From positions 434,001-498,000 of the forward strand of contig CAVSEK010000013.1 in the NCBI GenBank assembly GCA_963726975.1: a stretch of 64,000 nucleotides of DNA. The letters are read 5' to 3'. This document shows positions 27,804 through 36,534 of this stretch, in pieces. The notes beneath the pieces are model-generated. The model saw only the letters and a program-made list of their open reading frames with translations, made no database searches and was not told the DNA's origin. Source of the stretch: CAVSEK01 sp963726975 (GTDB lineage Bacteria > Actinomycetota > Actinomycetes > Mycobacteriales > SCTD01). Position 1 is the stretch's first letter, and every line of letters starts with the position of its first letter. The position numbers and the translations under genes were made by a program.

Positions 27804-27809
27804 TACGGT
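27804..27809 (+). promoter_or_regulatory. -10-like TACGGT box of the glycosylphosphotransferase gene
   Basis: TACGGT lies six bases before the GTG at 27816. The 160-base gap before it also contains CCAGG and CCTGG half-sites at ~27750-27768, but nothing else recognisable. Confidence 0.45.
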
Positions 27810-27815
27810 GGCGCG

Positions 27816-29435
27816 GTGACACTGAGGGACGAGCACCTGACCGACCCCGCCGTGACGCCGAGCGACGGCCCGGCTCCGGGTCGCGAGCGGCTGCGGCGCT
27901 CCGTCGCCCCGGGTCGGGCCCGGGTGCGGCAGCTGCTGCGCTCGTCCGCGGTCCTGGAGGGCGAGCACGGCGTGGTGGTCCCCGACGAGCTCGCCGACCC
28001 GCCGGTCTCCCGGGCGGTCGACGACCAGGCGCTGCCGCCGCGCACGACGACCCGCTGGCAGCGCAAGCTCGTCCGCCTGCTCGTCGGCCTCGACCTGCTC
28101 GCCGCCGTCGTCGGCGCCGCGGTCGCGCTGCTCGTGAAGTTCGGCGCCGACGGCCCCGACCGCTACCTCGTCGCGACGCTGCTGTTCCCGCCGCTGTGGC
28201 TGCTGACCTGCGCCTCCACCCGGTCCTACGAGCTGCGCTTCCTCGGGACGGGGTCCGAGGAGTTCCGCCGCGTCTTCGACGCCGGTGTGCGCATGCTCGC
28301 CGCCGTCGCGCTCGCGGCCGTCGCCTTCCAGGTCGACCTCGCCCGCAAGTACGTCGTCATCGCCTTCCCGCTGACGGTGGCGCTGGCCCTGCTGTTCCGC
28401 TACCTGGCCCGGCAGGTGCTGCACTCGGTGCGCGCGAAGGGCCGCTGCCTGCACCGGGTCGTCGTCGTCGGCCGCGAGCGCTCCTGCGCCGAGCTCGTCC
28501 GGCAGCTGCGGCGCGAGCCGTACGCCGGCTTCTCGGTCGTCGGTGTCTGCATCGACCGCACGCAGGGGCCGTCCGTGGAGGGCGTGCCGGTCGTCGGGAC
28601 GTCCTCGTCGGTCGTCGCCGCCCTCAAGGCCACCGACGCCGACACCGTCGCGGTGGGGGCGTGGTCCGACTTCGACCACGTCGAGCTGCGTCGGCTGTCC
28701 TGGGAGCTCGAGGGCTCGGGGATCGCCCTGGTCGTCGCCCCCTCGCTCACCGACATCGCCGGACCGCGCATCCACATCCGGCCGGTCGCCGGCCTGCCCC
28801 TGCTGCACGTCGAGCAGCCCGAGTTCAGCGGCGGCCGGCGGCTGCTCAAGGGTGGCCTCGACCGGCTCGCCGCACTGCTCGTGCTGCTGCTGGCCAGCCC
28901 GCTGCTGCTGGGGCTGGCCCTGTCGGTGCGCCTCACGAGCCGCGGCGGCGCGCTGTTCCGGCAGACCCGCGTCGGCGTGGACGGCCGCACCTTCACGATG
29001 TACAAGTTCCGGAGCATGTACCAGGACGCCGAGGAGCGGCTGGGCGGGCTGCAGGCGCTCAACGAGAACGCCGACGGCCTGCTCTTCAAGATCCGTGACG
29101 ACCCGCGCGTCACGGCGGTGGGCAAGTGGCTGCGCCGCTTCTCGCTCGACGAGGTGCCCCAGCTGCTCAACGTCGTCAAGGGCGACATGTCGCTCGTGGG
29201 CCCGCGACCGCCGCTGCCCCGCGAGGTCGCGCAGTACGGCGCCGACGTCCGCCGGCGGCTGCTCGTGCGCCCCGGGCTCACCGGGCTGTGGCAGATCAGC
29301 GGGCGCTCCGACCTGTCGTGGGAGGAGTCGGTCCGGCTCGACCTGCACTACGTCGAGAACTGGAGCCTCGCGCTCGACATGATGATCATCTGGAAGACGG
29401 TCTTCGCCGTGCTGCGGCGCCGGGGCGCCTACTAG
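27816..29435 (+). CDS. exopolysaccharide polyprenyl glycosylphosphotransferase (sugar transferase)
   Basis: This 539-residue membrane enzyme transfers a sugar-1-phosphate to undecaprenyl phosphate, starting exopolysaccharide synthesis. After a cytoplasmic N-terminus of ~85 residues come four to five membrane helices, then a CoA-binding-like Rossmann region (RVVVVGRERSCAELVRQL) and a further helix near residue 350. The bacterial sugar transferase domain (PF02397) follows, with FRQTRVGVDGRTFTMYKFRS, LRRFSLDEVPQLLNVVKGDM and RPGLTGLWQISGRSDLSW. No other polysaccharide gene is adjacent; UppP and the GT4 enzyme lie within 12 kb. The sugar is unknown. Confidence 0.92.
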   Translation: MTLRDEHLTDPAVTPSDGPAPGRERLRRSVAPGRARVRQLLRSSAVLEGEHGVVVPDELADPPVSRAVDDQALPPRTTTRWQRKLVRLLVGLDLLAAVVGAAVALLVKFGADGPDRYLVATLLFPPLWLLTCASTRSYELRFLGTGSEEFRRVFDAGVRMLAAVALAAVAFQVDLARKYVVIAFPLTVALALLFRYLARQVLHSVRAKGRCLHRVVVVGRERSCAELVRQLRREPYAGFSVVGVCIDRTQGPSVEGVPVVGTSSSVVAALKATDADTVAVGAWSDFDHVELRRLSWELEGSGIALVVAPSLTDIAGPRIHIRPVAGLPLLHVEQPEFSGGRRLLKGGLDRLAALLVLLLASPLLLGLALSVRLTSRGGALFRQTRVGVDGRTFTMYKFRSMYQDAEERLGGLQALNENADGLLFKIRDDPRVTAVGKWLRRFSLDEVPQLLNVVKGDMSLVGPRPPLPREVAQYGADVRRRLLVRPGLTGLWQISGRSDLSWEESVRLDLHYVENWSLALDMMIIWKTVFAVLRRRGAY

Positions 29436-29454
29436 CCGGCTGGCAGACTGGCGC

Positions 29455-30141
29455 GTGCCCCGCAGCCTGCCGTCCGCCGTCCTGTTCGACATGGACGGCC
29501 TGCTCGTCGACACCGAGCCCGTCTGGACGATCGCCGAGATCGAGCTCGCGCAGCGCTACGACCGGGTCTGGACCGACGAGGTCAAGGCCGCGGTGGTCGG
29601 CACCCGCCTCGAGACGTCGGTGCCGCTCATGCTCACCGGGCTGGGCCTGGTCCCGTCGCCCGGACGGGTCGGCGAGGCCACCGGGTTGCTCCTCGACCGG
29701 ATGGTCGAGCTCTTCGCCGGTCCGCTGGAGCCGCTGCCCGGTGCGCTGGAGCTGCTCGCGGCGCTGCAGGGTGCCGGCGTGCCGGTGGCGCTGGTGTCGT
29801 CGTCCTACCGGGTGCTCGTGGACGCCGTGGTCCGACGTCTGGGGCTGTCCTTCGACGTCGAGCTCGCCGGCGACGAGGTCGAGCACGCCAAGCCGGACCC
29901 CGAGCCCTACCGGACGGCGTGCGCGCGGCTCGGGGCCGACCCGCGGCGCAGCGTCGTGCTCGAGGACAGCCCGGCCGGCATCGCCAGCGGCGAGGCCGCC
30001 GGCTGCGCCGTCGTGGCCGTGCCGAGCGTCGCCGGCGTGCGCGTCGAGCCGGCGCCGCGCCGGCTCGTCGTGCCCGGGCTGGACCGGGTGTCGGTCAGCG
30101 ACCTGGCCGAGCTCGTCGACCGGCCCGCTCCCGCCGGCTGA
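29455..30141 (+). CDS. HAD superfamily hydrolase, beta-phosphoglucomutase-like
   Basis: This 228-residue HAD phosphatase has motif I VLFDMDGLLVDTEP (residues ~8-21, nucleophile Asp), a helical C1 cap, motif II VALVSSSYR, motif III lysine in HAKPDPEPY and motif IV VVLEDSPAGIASGEAAGC. The sequence around the cap resembles the YcjU/phosphoglucomutase and sugar-phosphate phosphatase subgroup. In many actinobacteria a HAD gene of this type sits beside metH, as here. The GTG start lies 19 bases after the previous stop, so co-transcription with the sugar transferase is likely. Confidence 0.88.
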   Translation: MPRSLPSAVLFDMDGLLVDTEPVWTIAEIELAQRYDRVWTDEVKAAVVGTRLETSVPLMLTGLGLVPSPGRVGEATGLLLDRMVELFAGPLEPLPGALELLAALQGAGVPVALVSSSYRVLVDAVVRRLGLSFDVELAGDEVEHAKPDPEPYRTACARLGADPRRSVVLEDSPAGIASGEAAGCAVVAVPSVAGVRVEPAPRRLVVPGLDRVSVSDLAELVDRPAPAG

Positions 30142-30178
30142 CCCCGGCAGGAGGGCGGCGGCGGGGGACCGGGTCGGC

Positions 30179-31018
30179 TCAGTCGAAGAGGTCGGGGTTG
30201 TCCCGCGAGACGCGGTCCCAGATCGGCTGGAACTGGAACCATCCGGCGAGCTCGTAGCCGACCTGGCCGCGGGTCACGGTGGCCTCCTCGTGCCCGATCG
30301 TGCGGGGGGTGCCGGCCGCGTAGGCCATCAGCTGGCTCTGGCAGGTGCGCTCCAGGGTGAGGAACCACCAGGCGGCGCTGTCGACGGTCTCGCCGACGGT
30401 GAGCATGCCGTGGTTGGACAGGATGACGGCCTTGTGGTCGCCGAGCGCCTGACCGATGCGCTTGCCCTCCTCGGGGTCGAGCACGACGCCCGTGTAGGTG
30501 TCGTACTTGCCGATGTCCTCGTAGAAGGCGCACGAGTCCTGCGTGAGCGGCTCGACGGTCATCTCCATCGCCGACAGCGTCTTGCCGTACGGGCCGTGGG
30601 CGTGCGCCGCGGCGACGATGTCGGGCCGGGCCGCGTGCACCGCGCAGTGGATCGCCACCGCGGCGCCGTTGACCGCCCGGTCGCCCTCGACGACCTCGCC
30701 CGCCTCGTCGACCCGCACGAGGTCGCTGCTGCGGACCATCGAGAAGTGCATGCCGAACGGGTTGACCCAGAAGGTCTCGGGGTCGCCCGGGTCGCGCACC
30801 GTGATGTGCCCGGCGACGCCCTCGTCGAGACCGGCCCGGCTGAACATCCGGAACGCCGCGGCCAGCTTGGCCTTGCGGTGGGACCGCTCCTCCTCGACGG
30901 TCTCGAAGGTCGGGGGGAGCGGCAGGTACAGCTGCTTGCCCTGGACCGGCGCCTCCTCGACGGCGGCGGTCACGAGCTCGTCGGCGTGCTGGTCCGAGCG
31001 GTCCTCGGTGGTCGTCAT
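30179..31018 (-). CDS. class II aldolase/adducin family protein
   Basis: This 279-residue protein has zinc-binding histidines in AAAHAHGPYGKTLSA and ILSNHGMLTVG, plus VAGHITVRDP near residue 70, as in the L-fuculose-phosphate aldolase/adducin fold. Family members cleave hydroxy-keto sugar phosphates or act as decarboxylases. The acidic N-terminal ~30 residues are outside the fold. The ATG at 31018 has a near-perfect AGGAGG ribosome-binding site. Substrate unknown. It is convergent with the HAD gene. Confidence 0.88.
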   Translation of the reverse strand: MTTTEDRSDQHADELVTAAVEEAPVQGKQLYLPLPPTFETVEEERSHRKAKLAAAFRMFSRAGLDEGVAGHITVRDPGDPETFWVNPFGMHFSMVRSSDLVRVDEAGEVVEGDRAVNGAAVAIHCAVHAARPDIVAAAHAHGPYGKTLSAMEMTVEPLTQDSCAFYEDIGKYDTYTGVVLDPEEGKRIGQALGDHKAVILSNHGMLTVGETVDSAAWWFLTLERTCQSQLMAYAAGTPRTIGHEEATVTRGQVGYELAGWFQFQPIWDRVSRDNPDLFD

Positions 31019-31112
31019 GCTGCCTCCTGCGGCGCGGGTGCGAGGGCGGGTGCCTGCGGGTGCCGGGGCGGTGGTGCCGGTGCCCGGCCGACCGGTCCCA
31101 GTGTGCACCCGG

Positions 31113-32006
31113 TCACGTGGACGGGGACCCCCCGACGGCCGGGCCGCTCGGCTGGGGCAGCACCCGGGACGCGACGAGCCGGTCGGCGGCGTCCTCCGGC
31201 CAGGGCGGCAGGGTGCCGCCGAAGGCCGGGCAGGCGCTGTCGCGGTGGTCGCACCAGTCGCAGAGCCGGCTCGGACGGGGCCGGAAGTCGCGCTGCTCGA
31301 CGGCCCGCTCGACCGCGGCCCACAGCGCGAGCAGCGTGCGCTCGGTGGCCAGCAGGTCCTGCTCGTCCGGCGCCAGGCGGAGCACCTGCCCGTCGCCGAG
31401 GTACATCAGCTGCAGGAGCGCGGGCACCACGCCCGTGGTGCGCCACAGCACGAGCGCGTAGAAGCGCATCTGGAACAGCGCCCGCGCCTCGTGGTCGGGC
31501 GAGGGGGCGCGGCCGGTCTTGTAGTCGACGACGCGCACCCGCCCGTCCGGCGCGACGTCCACGCGGTCGACGATCCCGCGCAGCCGCAGCCCCTCGGGCA
31601 GCACGACCTGCACGTGCTCCTCGCGCCGGGCCGGCTCGAGCCGTCGCGGGTCCTCCAGCGCGAAGTAGGCCTCGACGAGCCGCCGCGCCCCGGCCAGCCA
31701 GTCCTGCAGCCGGCCGTCGTCGTCGAGCAGCTCGGCCCAGCCGGGCTCGCTGTCGCGCAGCCGCTGCGCCTCCGGCGCGAGCAGCCCGGCCGCGGCCTCG
31801 ACCGTGCGCTGCGCCGCCGGCAGGTCGAAGAGGCGCTCGAGGACCGCGTGGACCAGCGTCCCCCGGCTCGTGGCCAGCGTCGGCGACTGCGGCAGCCGGT
31901 CGAGGGCGCGGAAGCGGAACAGCAGCGGGCAGGTGAGGAAGTCGCCGGCTCGCGAGGGCGACAGGGAACCCAGGACGGGGGGAGCCAGGTCGACGGGAGC
32001 GGTCAC
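31113..32006 (-). CDS. RecB-family PD-(D/E)XK nuclease with probable Fe-S cluster
   Basis: This 297-residue single-domain nuclease resembles the RecB/AddB/Cas4 PD-(D/E)XK group. SLSPSRAGDFLTCPLLFRFR opens it, ATSRGTLVHAVLERLFD follows, and the catalytic strand is GIVDRVDVAPDGRVRVVDYK (Asp...Asp-X-Lys). Four cysteines, one in the opening segment and three in RLCDWCDHRDSACPAF, match the AddB/Cas4-type iron-sulfur cluster. It probably processes DNA ends. It commonly neighbours the trmI-arc proteasome cluster in actinobacteria, as here. The GTG start is seven bases after a TACCGT box and is divergent from a small gene. Confidence 0.88.
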   Translation of the reverse strand: MTAPVDLAPPVLGSLSPSRAGDFLTCPLLFRFRALDRLPQSPTLATSRGTLVHAVLERLFDLPAAQRTVEAAAGLLAPEAQRLRDSEPGWAELLDDDGRLQDWLAGARRLVEAYFALEDPRRLEPARREEHVQVVLPEGLRLRGIVDRVDVAPDGRVRVVDYKTGRAPSPDHEARALFQMRFYALVLWRTTGVVPALLQLMYLGDGQVLRLAPDEQDLLATERTLLALWAAVERAVEQRDFRPRPSRLCDWCDHRDSACPAFGGTLPPWPEDAADRLVASRVLPQPSGPAVGGSPST

Positions 32007-32013
32007 GGGTCGG

Positions 32014-32019
32014 ACGGTA
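32014..32019 (-). promoter_or_regulatory. -10-like TACCGT box of the RecB-like gene
   Basis: On the reverse strand TACCGT ends seven bases before the GTG at 32006, again the leaderless spacing. Confidence 0.45.
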
Positions 32020-32080
32020 CGTCGGACCTCGGACAGTCCTGCGGCGCCGCTGCGGCACCCGGGCGTGGGAAGGTGCCGGG

Positions 32081-32449
32081 GTGGCCGACGTCCCGCTCGA
32101 GCTCGCCGCGGCGCTGCTCGCCCTGGCCGGGGCCCGGTCCGGTGACCGGGTCTGGGAGGCCGGGGCGGGGGCGCGGGTGCGCCGCGGCCTGCTCGCGGCA
32201 GCAGGGGCGACCGGCTGCGCCGCCGACGACGTCGCCGTGGCGGTCGTCGGGTCCGCCGAGCACCTGCCCGGCGCGGCGCGGCGGCTGCGGCCCGGCGGCC
32301 GGCTGGTGGCGGTCGCCCCGGACGGGCCCAGCGCCGCCCGGTCGGCCCGCGCCGCGGGGGTCGCGGCCCCGCACCTCGTCCCGACGGCGGCCGGGGTCGC
32401 GTGGTCGGGGCGCCCGGACCACACGGCGGCCACACGCGCCGCGCCGTAG
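32081..32449 (+). CDS. small methyltransferase-like hypothetical protein
   Basis: This 122-residue alanine-rich protein vaguely follows a class I methyltransferase core. GARSGDRVWEAGAGARVRRG resembles motif I, and AEHLPGAARRLRPGGRLVAV resembles the post-motif strand. Motif I is imperfect and the protein is only half the usual length, so it may be a degenerate or non-catalytic remnant. Its stop overlaps the TAGGTT box of the next gene. It lies between the RecB-like and M50 genes. Confidence 0.6.
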   Translation: MADVPLELAAALLALAGARSGDRVWEAGAGARVRRGLLAAAGATGCAADDVAVAVVGSAEHLPGAARRLRPGGRLVAVAPDGPSAARSARAAGVAAPHLVPTAAGVAWSGRPDHTAATRAAP

Positions 32450-32452
32450 GTT
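32447..32452 (+). promoter_or_regulatory. -10-like TAGGTT box of the M50 protease gene
   Basis: TAGGTT, whose TAG is also the stop of the preceding gene, lies six bases before the GTG at 32459. Confidence 0.5.
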
Positions 32453-32458
32453 CGGCGG

Positions 32459-33610
32459 GTGACCTCGCCCGATGCTCGTGCGCCGGGCGTGCTCCGGGTC
32501 GGCCGCCTGCTCGGGGTCCCCGTCGAGCTGGCGCCCACGTGGTTCGTGTTCGCCGCGGTCGTGGTCGTCGCGTACGGCCCGCAGCTCGCCCGCGGCGCGT
32601 CGGCCGGCCGGGGCTACGGCACCGCCGCGGTCTTCGCCGTGCTCCTGCTCGTGAGCGTGCTCCTGCACGAGGCCGGACACTGCGTCGCGGCGCGGCTGCT
32701 CCGGCTGCGGGTGCGCCGGGTGCGGGTGAGCTTCCTCGCCGGGGTCACCGAGGTGGTCGACGCGCCCTCGACGCCGGGACGGGCGTACGCCGTCTCCATC
32801 AGCGGTCCGCTGGTCTCGGTGCTGCTGACCGGCCTCGGGCTGGTCCTCGTCGCGGCGCTGCCCGCCAGCGGTGCGGTCCGCGACCTGGCGGTCCTCTTCG
32901 CGCTGAGCAACGGCGGCCTGGCGGTCTTCAACCTGCTGCCGGGCCTGCCGCTGGACGGCGGGGCGGTGCTGCGGGCGGTGGTCTGGAAGCTCTCCGGCGA
33001 CGCCGCGACGGGCACCCTGGTCGCGGCCCAGGCGGGGCGGGCGCTCGCCGTGCTCGTCGTGCCCGGGCTGCTGCTCGGGCTGCCGCTGCTCGGCCTGCGG
33101 GTCGGCCTGCCCGGCCTGGTGACCGGCGCGCTGGTCGCGGTCTTCCTGTACGTCGGCGCCACCGGTGCCCTCGGCGCGGCGCGCGCCGAGCGGCGCCTGC
33201 GCGGTGTCCGGCTCGACGCGCTGTCCCGACCCGCGCTGCTCGTGCCCAGCGGCACCCCCCTGTCGGCGGTCCTGAGCGCCGCGCACGACGCGGCGCTGCA
33301 CGCCGTCGTGGTCACCGACGCGACCGGCCGCCCCACGGCCGTGGTGAGCGAGGCCGCGGTGCAGGCGGTGCCGCCGCACCGGCGGGCCTGGGTGAGCGTC
33401 GACGACCTGGCCCGACCGCTCGACCCCGGCCTCCTGCTCGACCCGCGGCTGGCCGGCGAGCAGCTGCTGGCGGCCGTGCGGGCGACCCCGGCGACGGAGT
33501 ACGTCGTGCGCACCGCGCCGCCGCGGGTGCTCGCCGCCGCCGACCTCGCCCGCGCCGCCGGCGCCCCCGCACCGGAGCCGGTCCCGGCCGGCCGGTCCGC
33601 CGTCGCCTAG
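32459..33610 (+). CDS. site-2 protease family (M50) intramembrane metalloprotease
   Basis: This 383-residue membrane protease has about six helices. The zinc-binding HEAGH is at residues 70-74 inside a membrane helix. The third ligand is in NLLPGLPLDGGAVLRA near residue 160, the NPDG-like S2P motif. The C-terminal ~130 residues form a soluble region with a CBS-like pattern (LLVPSGTPLSAVLSAAHDAA, then VVVTDATGRPTAVVSEAA). Such proteases cleave membrane-bound regulators. It sits between the RecB-like gene and trmI, a common actinobacterial arrangement near arc. Substrate unknown. Confidence 0.92.
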   Translation: MTSPDARAPGVLRVGRLLGVPVELAPTWFVFAAVVVVAYGPQLARGASAGRGYGTAAVFAVLLLVSVLLHEAGHCVAARLLRLRVRRVRVSFLAGVTEVVDAPSTPGRAYAVSISGPLVSVLLTGLGLVLVAALPASGAVRDLAVLFALSNGGLAVFNLLPGLPLDGGAVLRAVVWKLSGDAATGTLVAAQAGRALAVLVVPGLLLGLPLLGLRVGLPGLVTGALVAVFLYVGATGALGAARAERRLRGVRLDALSRPALLVPSGTPLSAVLSAAHDAALHAVVVTDATGRPTAVVSEAAVQAVPPHRRAWVSVDDLARPLDPGLLLDPRLAGEQLLAAVRATPATEYVVRTAPPRVLAAADLARAAGAPAPEPVPAGRSAVA

Positions 33611-33622
33611 GCTCGCCTGCTC

Positions 33623-34600
33623 GTGGCACCCCCCGAGACGGCACCCCCCGCGACGGGGACCCCCGACGCCCCGCCCGAGGCACCGGGACCGACGGGCGCC
33701 GCGCGCCGCCGCGGCCCCCTGCGCCCCGGCGACCAGGTGCAGCTCACCGACCCCAAGGGCCGGATGCACACCATCACGCTGGAGCCCGGCAAGAGCTTCC
33801 ACACCCACAAGGGGATCCTCGAGCACGACGCGCTCCTGGACGGGCCCGAGGGCGTCGTCGTGCTCATCGGCAGCACGCCCTACCTGGCGCTGCGCCCGCT
33901 GCTCAGCGACTTCGTGCTGTCCATGCCGCGCGGCGCGCAGGTCGTCTACCCCAAGGACGCCGGTCAGGTCGTGCAGATGGCCGACGTCTTCCCGGGTGCC
34001 CACGTGGTCGAGGCCGGGGTGGGCAGCGGTGCGCTGTCGATGTCGCTGCTGAGGGCGGTGGGCGACCGCGGGCGCGTCTCGTCGTACGAGCGGCGCGCCG
34101 ACTTCGCCGCGATCGCGCAGGCGAACGTCGAGCGCTTCTTCGGCGGGCCGCACCCGGCGCACTCGATCACCGTCGGCGACCTGCAGGAGGCCTGCACCGA
34201 CACCGACGTCGACCGCGTCGTGCTCGACATGCTCGCGCCGTGGGAGACCCTCGACACCGTCGCGCGGGCGCTGCGTCCCGGCGGGCTGGTCTGCTGCTAC
34301 GTCGCCACGACGACCCAGCTGTCGACCACGGTCGAGGCGCTGCGCGCGCACGGCTCCTTCACCGAGCCGCAGTCGTGGGAGTCGATGGTCCGCGGCTGGC
34401 ACGTCGAGGGGCTCGCCGTGCGGCCCGAGCACCGCATGGTCGGCCACACCGGCTTCCTGTGCACCAGCCGGCGCCTCGCCGACGGCGTGGAGCCGCCGCT
34501 GCGGCGCCGCCGGCCGAGCAAGGGCTCCTACGGCGAGCCGCTCGCCGAGGCCGCCGGCGACGACGCCCAGCCCCGCAGACCCCGTCCCGCCCTGCCGTGA
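33623..34600 (+). CDS. trmI: tRNA (adenine-N1-)-methyltransferase TrmI
   Basis: This 325-residue enzyme methylates N1 of A58 in the tRNA T-loop. An N-terminal OB-like domain (GDQVQLTDPKGRMHTITLEP) precedes the SAM-binding Rossmann domain: VYPKDAGQVVQMADVFPGA, then VVEAGVGSGALSMSLLRAVG (residues ~130-149), VVLDMLAPWETLD and LRPGGLVCCYVATTTQL. The first ~30 residues are a proline-rich tail and the end is basic. The GTG at 33623 is 12 bases after the M50 stop. It is the standard upstream neighbour of arc in proteasome-bearing actinobacteria. Confidence 0.95.
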   Translation: MAPPETAPPATGTPDAPPEAPGPTGAARRRGPLRPGDQVQLTDPKGRMHTITLEPGKSFHTHKGILEHDALLDGPEGVVVLIGSTPYLALRPLLSDFVLSMPRGAQVVYPKDAGQVVQMADVFPGAHVVEAGVGSGALSMSLLRAVGDRGRVSSYERRADFAAIAQANVERFFGGPHPAHSITVGDLQEACTDTDVDRVVLDMLAPWETLDTVARALRPGGLVCCYVATTTQLSTTVEALRAHGSFTEPQSWESMVRGWHVEGLAVRPEHRMVGHTGFLCTSRRLADGVEPPLRRRRPSKGSYGEPLAEAAGDDAQPRRPRPALP

Positions 34601-34685
34601 GCGTGCGCGCCCGCCGCGGGCGCTACGGGCCGACAGGGAGCCCCCGCCGTACATAGGATGCGGACGACCCCTGGAGGTGAGGCAC

Positions 34686-36431
34686 GTGGCAGCACGCGGG
34701 ACCGGCGACGACGGCCGGGCGGACGAGCTCGTGGCCCAGGTGAGCTTCCTCGAGGAGGAGGTGGCGGTGCTGCGGCGCAAGCTCGCCGACTCGCCCCGGC
34801 AGGCCCGCGCGCTCGAGCAGCGGCTGGCCGAGACGCAGGCGGCGCTCGCGGGGTCCACGGGGCAGAACGACCGGCTCGTGGCGACCCTGCGCGAGGCCCG
34901 CGACCAGATCGTCGCGCTCAAGGACGAGGTCGAGCGCCTCGCCCAGCCGCCGAGCGGCTACGGCACCTTCCTCGCGGCGCTCGAGGACGGCACCGTCGAC
35001 GTCTTCACCAGCGGGCGCAAGCTGCGCGTCGCGGTGTCGCCCGAGATCGAGCTCGACGGGCTGCGCAAGGGCCAGGAGGTGATGCTCAACGAGGCGATGA
35101 ACGTCGTGCGGGCCCTCGCCTTCGTCGAGCAGGGCGACGTCGTCATGCTCAAGGAGCTGCTGCCCGGCGGCCGCGCGCTCGTGCTCAACCACACCGACGA
35201 GGAGCGGGTCGTGCTGCTGGCCGACTCGCTCGCCGACGAGCCGGTCAAGGCCGGCGACTCGCTGCTGCTCGACAGCCGCAGCGGCTACGTCTACGAGCGG
35301 ATCCCCAAGAGCGAGGTCGAGGAGCTGGTCCTCGAGGAGGTCCCCGACATCGACTACGCCGACATCGGCGGGCTGAGCGGGCAGATCGAGCAGATCCGCG
35401 ACGCCGTCGAGCTCCCCTTCCTGCACAAGGACCTGTTCGCCGAGCACCAGCTGCGCCCGCCCAAGGGCGTGCTGCTGTACGGCCCGCCAGGATGCGGCAA
35501 GACGCTCATCGCCAAGGCCGTCGCCAACAGCCTGGCCAAGAAGGTCGCGGAGGTGACGGGCAAGCCCGAGGGCCGCTCGTTCTTCCTCAACATCAAGGGC
35601 CCGGAGCTGCTGAACAAGTACGTCGGCGAGACCGAGCGGCACATCCGGCTGATCTTCCAGCGGGCCCGCGAGAAGGCCTCCGAGGGCACGCCCGTCATCG
35701 TGTTCTTCGACGAGATGGACTCGATCTTCCGCACCCGCGGCTCCGGCGTGAGCTCGGACGTGGAGACGACGATCGTGCCGCAGCTGCTCTCGGAGATCGA
35801 CGGCGTCGAGGGCCTCGAGAACGTCATCGTCATCGGCGCGTCCAACCGCGAGGACATGATCGACCCCGCGATCCTGCGGCCCGGCCGGCTGGACGTGAAG
35901 ATCAAGATCGAGCGACCGGACGCGGAGGCCGCCCGCGACATCTTCGGCAAGTACATCCGCACCGACCTGCCGCTGCACGAGGAGGACGTCGCCGACAACG
36001 GCGGCTCCCGCGAGGCGACGGTCGCCGCGATGATCCAGCGCGTCGTCGAGCGGATCTACACCGAGGCCGAGGAGAACCGGTTCCTCGAGGTCACCTACGC
36101 CAACGGCGACAAGGAGGTCCTGTACTTCAAGGACTTCAACTCCGGCGCGATGATCGAGAACATCGTCGCCCGCGCCAAGAAGATGGCCATCAAGGACTTC
36201 CTCGAGACCGGCGGCAAGGGGCTGCGCCTGCAGCACCTCATGACCGCCTGCATCGACGAGTTCAAGGAGAACGAGGACCTGCCCAACACGACGAACCCCG
36301 ACGACTGGGCCCGGATCTCGGGCAAGAAGGGCGAGCGGATCGTCTACATCCGCACGCTCGTCACCACCGCGAAGGGCTCCGAGACCGGGCGCTCGATCGA
36401 CACCGTCGCCAACACCGGGCAGTACCTCTGA
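34686..36431 (+). CDS. arc: proteasome-activating AAA ATPase ARC/Mpa
   Basis: This 581-residue hexameric ATPase binds Pup and threads pupylated proteins into the 20S core. The N-terminal coiled coil (residues ~12-75) recruits Pup. The two OB rings follow. The AAA domain has Walker A GPPGCGKT (266-273), Walker B with DEMDSIF (342-348) and the arginine-finger region ILRPGRLDVKIKIERPD. The C-terminus ends in GQYL, the gate-opening tail that docks in the proteasome alpha pockets. The GTG at 34686 was preferred over the one at 34677 because GGAGGTGAGG lies directly upstream. A TAGGAT box at ~34655 is its likely promoter. Confidence 0.97.
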   Translation: MAARGTGDDGRADELVAQVSFLEEEVAVLRRKLADSPRQARALEQRLAETQAALAGSTGQNDRLVATLREARDQIVALKDEVERLAQPPSGYGTFLAALEDGTVDVFTSGRKLRVAVSPEIELDGLRKGQEVMLNEAMNVVRALAFVEQGDVVMLKELLPGGRALVLNHTDEERVVLLADSLADEPVKAGDSLLLDSRSGYVYERIPKSEVEELVLEEVPDIDYADIGGLSGQIEQIRDAVELPFLHKDLFAEHQLRPPKGVLLYGPPGCGKTLIAKAVANSLAKKVAEVTGKPEGRSFFLNIKGPELLNKYVGETERHIRLIFQRAREKASEGTPVIVFFDEMDSIFRTRGSGVSSDVETTIVPQLLSEIDGVEGLENVIVIGASNREDMIDPAILRPGRLDVKIKIERPDAEAARDIFGKYIRTDLPLHEEDVADNGGSREATVAAMIQRVVERIYTEAEENRFLEVTYANGDKEVLYFKDFNSGAMIENIVARAKKMAIKDFLETGGKGLRLQHLMTACIDEFKENEDLPNTTNPDDWARISGKKGERIVYIRTLVTTAKGSETGRSIDTVANTGQYL

Positions 36432-36440
36432 GCCACCTCT

Positions 36441-36495
36441 GAGCCCGGTCCGAGCCCGGTCCGAGCCCGGTCCGAGCCCGGTCCGAGCCCGGTCC
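36441..36495. repeat. five perfect 11-bp tandem repeats between arc and dop
   Basis: The unit GAGCCCGGTCC is repeated five times without change (starts at 36441, 36452, 36463, 36474, 36485), just after the arc stop. It is followed by a GGGCCCGCGCGGTCCGGGC tail. An 11-bp period is close to one helical turn. Confidence 0.95.
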
Positions 36496-36522
36496 GGGCC
36501 CGCGCGGTCCGGGCGCACGACC

Positions 36523-36528
36523 TACGCT
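36523..36528 (+). promoter_or_regulatory. -10-like TACGCT box of dop
   Basis: TACGCT lies six bases before the dop ATG, directly after the repeat array. Confidence 0.5.
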
Positions 36529-36534
36529 CGGGCC

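Noticed and set aside
32081..32449. Functional SAM methyltransferase
   Set aside because: Motif I is incomplete and the protein is about half the needed length; left as methyltransferase-like hypothetical.
36441..36495. CRISPR array
   Set aside because: The units are 11 bp with no spacers; it is a simple tandem repeat.
34623..36518. Long reverse-strand frame opposite arc
   Set aside because: The forward strand encodes ARC with Walker A/B and the GQYL tail. The reverse translation is low-complexity Val/Leu/Asp/Gln-rich, as expected for a shadow.
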